DNA of 64,000 bases, taken from assembly GCA_963921305.4 (NCBI GenBank), contig CAWUEX030000002.1, forward strand, positions 2,356,001 through 2,420,000, written 5' to 3'. The DNA is from CAWUEX02 sp963921305 (GTDB taxonomy: Bacteria > Pseudomonadota > Alphaproteobacteria > Rhodospirillales > Rhodospirillaceae). The notes beneath the pieces were generated by a model. That model was not told the origin of the DNA. It made no database searches and saw only the letters and a program-made list of their open reading frames with translations. The translations under genes were made by a program, and so were the position numbers. This document shows, piece after piece, positions 63,148-64,000 of this stretch; the stretch's first letter is position 1; every line of letters starts with the position of its first letter.

Positions 63148-64000
63148 ATGACTCAAGGGATGGCAGAAACGTACGACGAGCGCCTTGAGCGCATGATTAA
63201 TATCGAGCGGCTGATGCTGATGGCCCGCCACCAGCCGCTGGCCGCCGCTGCGCATGCGGTCAACTCAATCGTTTTGATATTCGTTGCTTTCGACGACCTT
63301 GGTGCTGGACTGTCCGCGGCGATCCTGACGGGTTTTCTCGGTGGTGCCACATGGCAGATGTGGGGCTGGTACCGTCACCGCGATGCCCCGAAGCCGACCC
63401 GTGTCTCTCCCCGCACCATTCGTCGTGCCACCATATGGGCGTGGGGGTTTGGTTCGATATGGGGCGCGTTCCTAGTTCTTTTGCTGCTGCGCGCCGACAC
63501 ATCGATTCAGATGCTGGCTTGCTTTATCGCCGCCGGTATGGCTGCCGGCGGTATGCTAATGCTGTATTCAATTCCAGCTGCGGCCTACGGCTTCATGGCC
63601 ACTTGTATTCTGCCGCCGTGGATCATTCTTGCCACCACCGGCAGTGAGATCTTGCAGTCGCTGGTCATTTTTTCGGTCGTATACGTGGGCTTTCTGATCC
63701 TTTCGGCGCAGAATGGCTACCGCAACTTTGTCTCTGGAGTTCAACTCAGATTACAAAACGAAGACCTAGCTAAAGAGGCCGAAGCGGCCAATCAGGCAAA
63801 GTCGAGTTTTCTAGCCACGATGAGTCATGAAATCCGAACGCCGATGAATGGGGTTCTCGGTCTAACCGAGCTCTTGGCGGATACAGATCTCGAAACCGAT
63901 CAGAAGCAGATCGTGACGACGATACAGCAGTCGGCATCCATTCTGCTGCGTATCATCAACGACATTCTTGATTTCTCGAAATTGAACGCCGGTGAAATGA
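63148..64000 (+). CDS. Membrane sensor histidine kinase, 3' end outside window
   Basis: The frame stays open from ATG 63148 to the window end (284 residues seen). The N-terminal part holds about six membrane segments (MASE-like sensor region, e.g. SIVLIFVAFDDLGAGLSAAI, MAAGGMLMLYSIPAAAYGFM). A short coiled linker (EDLAKEAEAANQAKSSF) follows, then the HisKA dimerisation domain with phospho-acceptor His in MSHEIRTPMNG, and LLRIINDILDFSKL. The catalytic ATPase domain, and perhaps receiver domains, must lie beyond the window. It is divergent from flhA, so it may control motility or respond to a membrane signal. Confidence 0.9.
   Translation, partial: MTQGMAETYDERLERMINIERLMLMARHQPLAAAAHAVNSIVLIFVAFDDLGAGLSAAILTGFLGGATWQMWGWYRHRDAPKPTRVSPRTIRRATIWAWGFGSIWGAFLVLLLLRADTSIQMLACFIAAGMAAGGMLMLYSIPAAAYGFMATCILPPWIILATTGSEILQSLVIFSVVYVGFLILSAQNGYRNFVSGVQLRLQNEDLAKEAEAANQAKSSFLATMSHEIRTPMNGVLGLTELLADTDLETDQKQIVTTIQQSASILLRIINDILDFSKLNAGEM

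Noticed and set aside
1..64000. CRISPR, tRNA, rRNA, prophage or insertion sequence
   Set aside because: None seen: no regular repeats with spacers, no cloverleaf or rRNA-like stretch, no transposase or integrase.

Overview
The window looks like about 64 kb of chromosome from a GC-rich, flagellated, Gram-negative bacterium, most likely an alphaproteobacterium. The pointers are the flhA-flhF-flhG-fliK-like block at the right end (an order like that in Rhodospirillales-type alphaproteobacteria), the bfr/bfd/hemH block with Fur-box-like sites, NhaA, and many Tat- and Sec-exported periplasmic proteins. The taxonomic placement is inference from gene content. I see no rRNA, tRNA, CRISPR array, prophage or insertion sequence.

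Left part (1-24.7 kb): a truncated alpha/beta hydrolase coupled to an FAD oxidase; a secreted amidohydrolase and a Tat-exported DUF1838 protein; two overlapping IclR regulators divergent from a TonB-dependent receptor; a four-gene minus-strand operon of exported proteins (unknown, DUF1592-type haem lipoprotein, DUF1552, three-repeat secreted protein) divergent from a CHRD-domain protein; a cytosolic thiamine-diphosphate (TPP) enzyme with a Gfo/Idh/MocA oxidoreductase, facing a Tat-exported TPP enzyme paired with a small cytochrome c; and a RutA-like flavin monooxygenase.

Middle part (22.7-43 kb): three consecutive genes (old-yellow-enzyme type reductase, amidohydrolase, DHA2 transporter) are each broken by several small indels, while the HlyD partner is intact. 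Then come a plus-strand operon (methyltransferase, small coiled-coil protein, GPH-type transporter, hydrolase) and a minus-strand operon of three DUF1838 proteins, a beta-sandwich-like exported protein and a di-haem oxidoreductase. That operon is divergent from a cytochrome b561 gene and a Rossmann protein that carries a signal peptide.

Right part (43-64 kb): a flavin monooxygenase/hydrolase pair divergent from a GntR regulator with two GTATAC-centred sites; NhaA and a universal stress protein divergent from an OxyR-like LysR regulator; a fifth DUF1838 protein with its transporter, next to a cytochrome b/cytochrome c pair; iron and haem genes; flagellar export and regulation genes; and the start of a membrane histidine kinase.

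The recurring theme is redox chemistry outside the cytoplasm: five DUF1838 paralogues, several c-type cytochromes, two cytochrome b561-like proteins, an exported TPP enzyme and an exported Rossmann protein, mixed with transporters and catabolic enzymes. I infer an accessory catabolic region for unidentified organic substrates, partly oxidised in the periplasm. No substrate can be read from the sequence.
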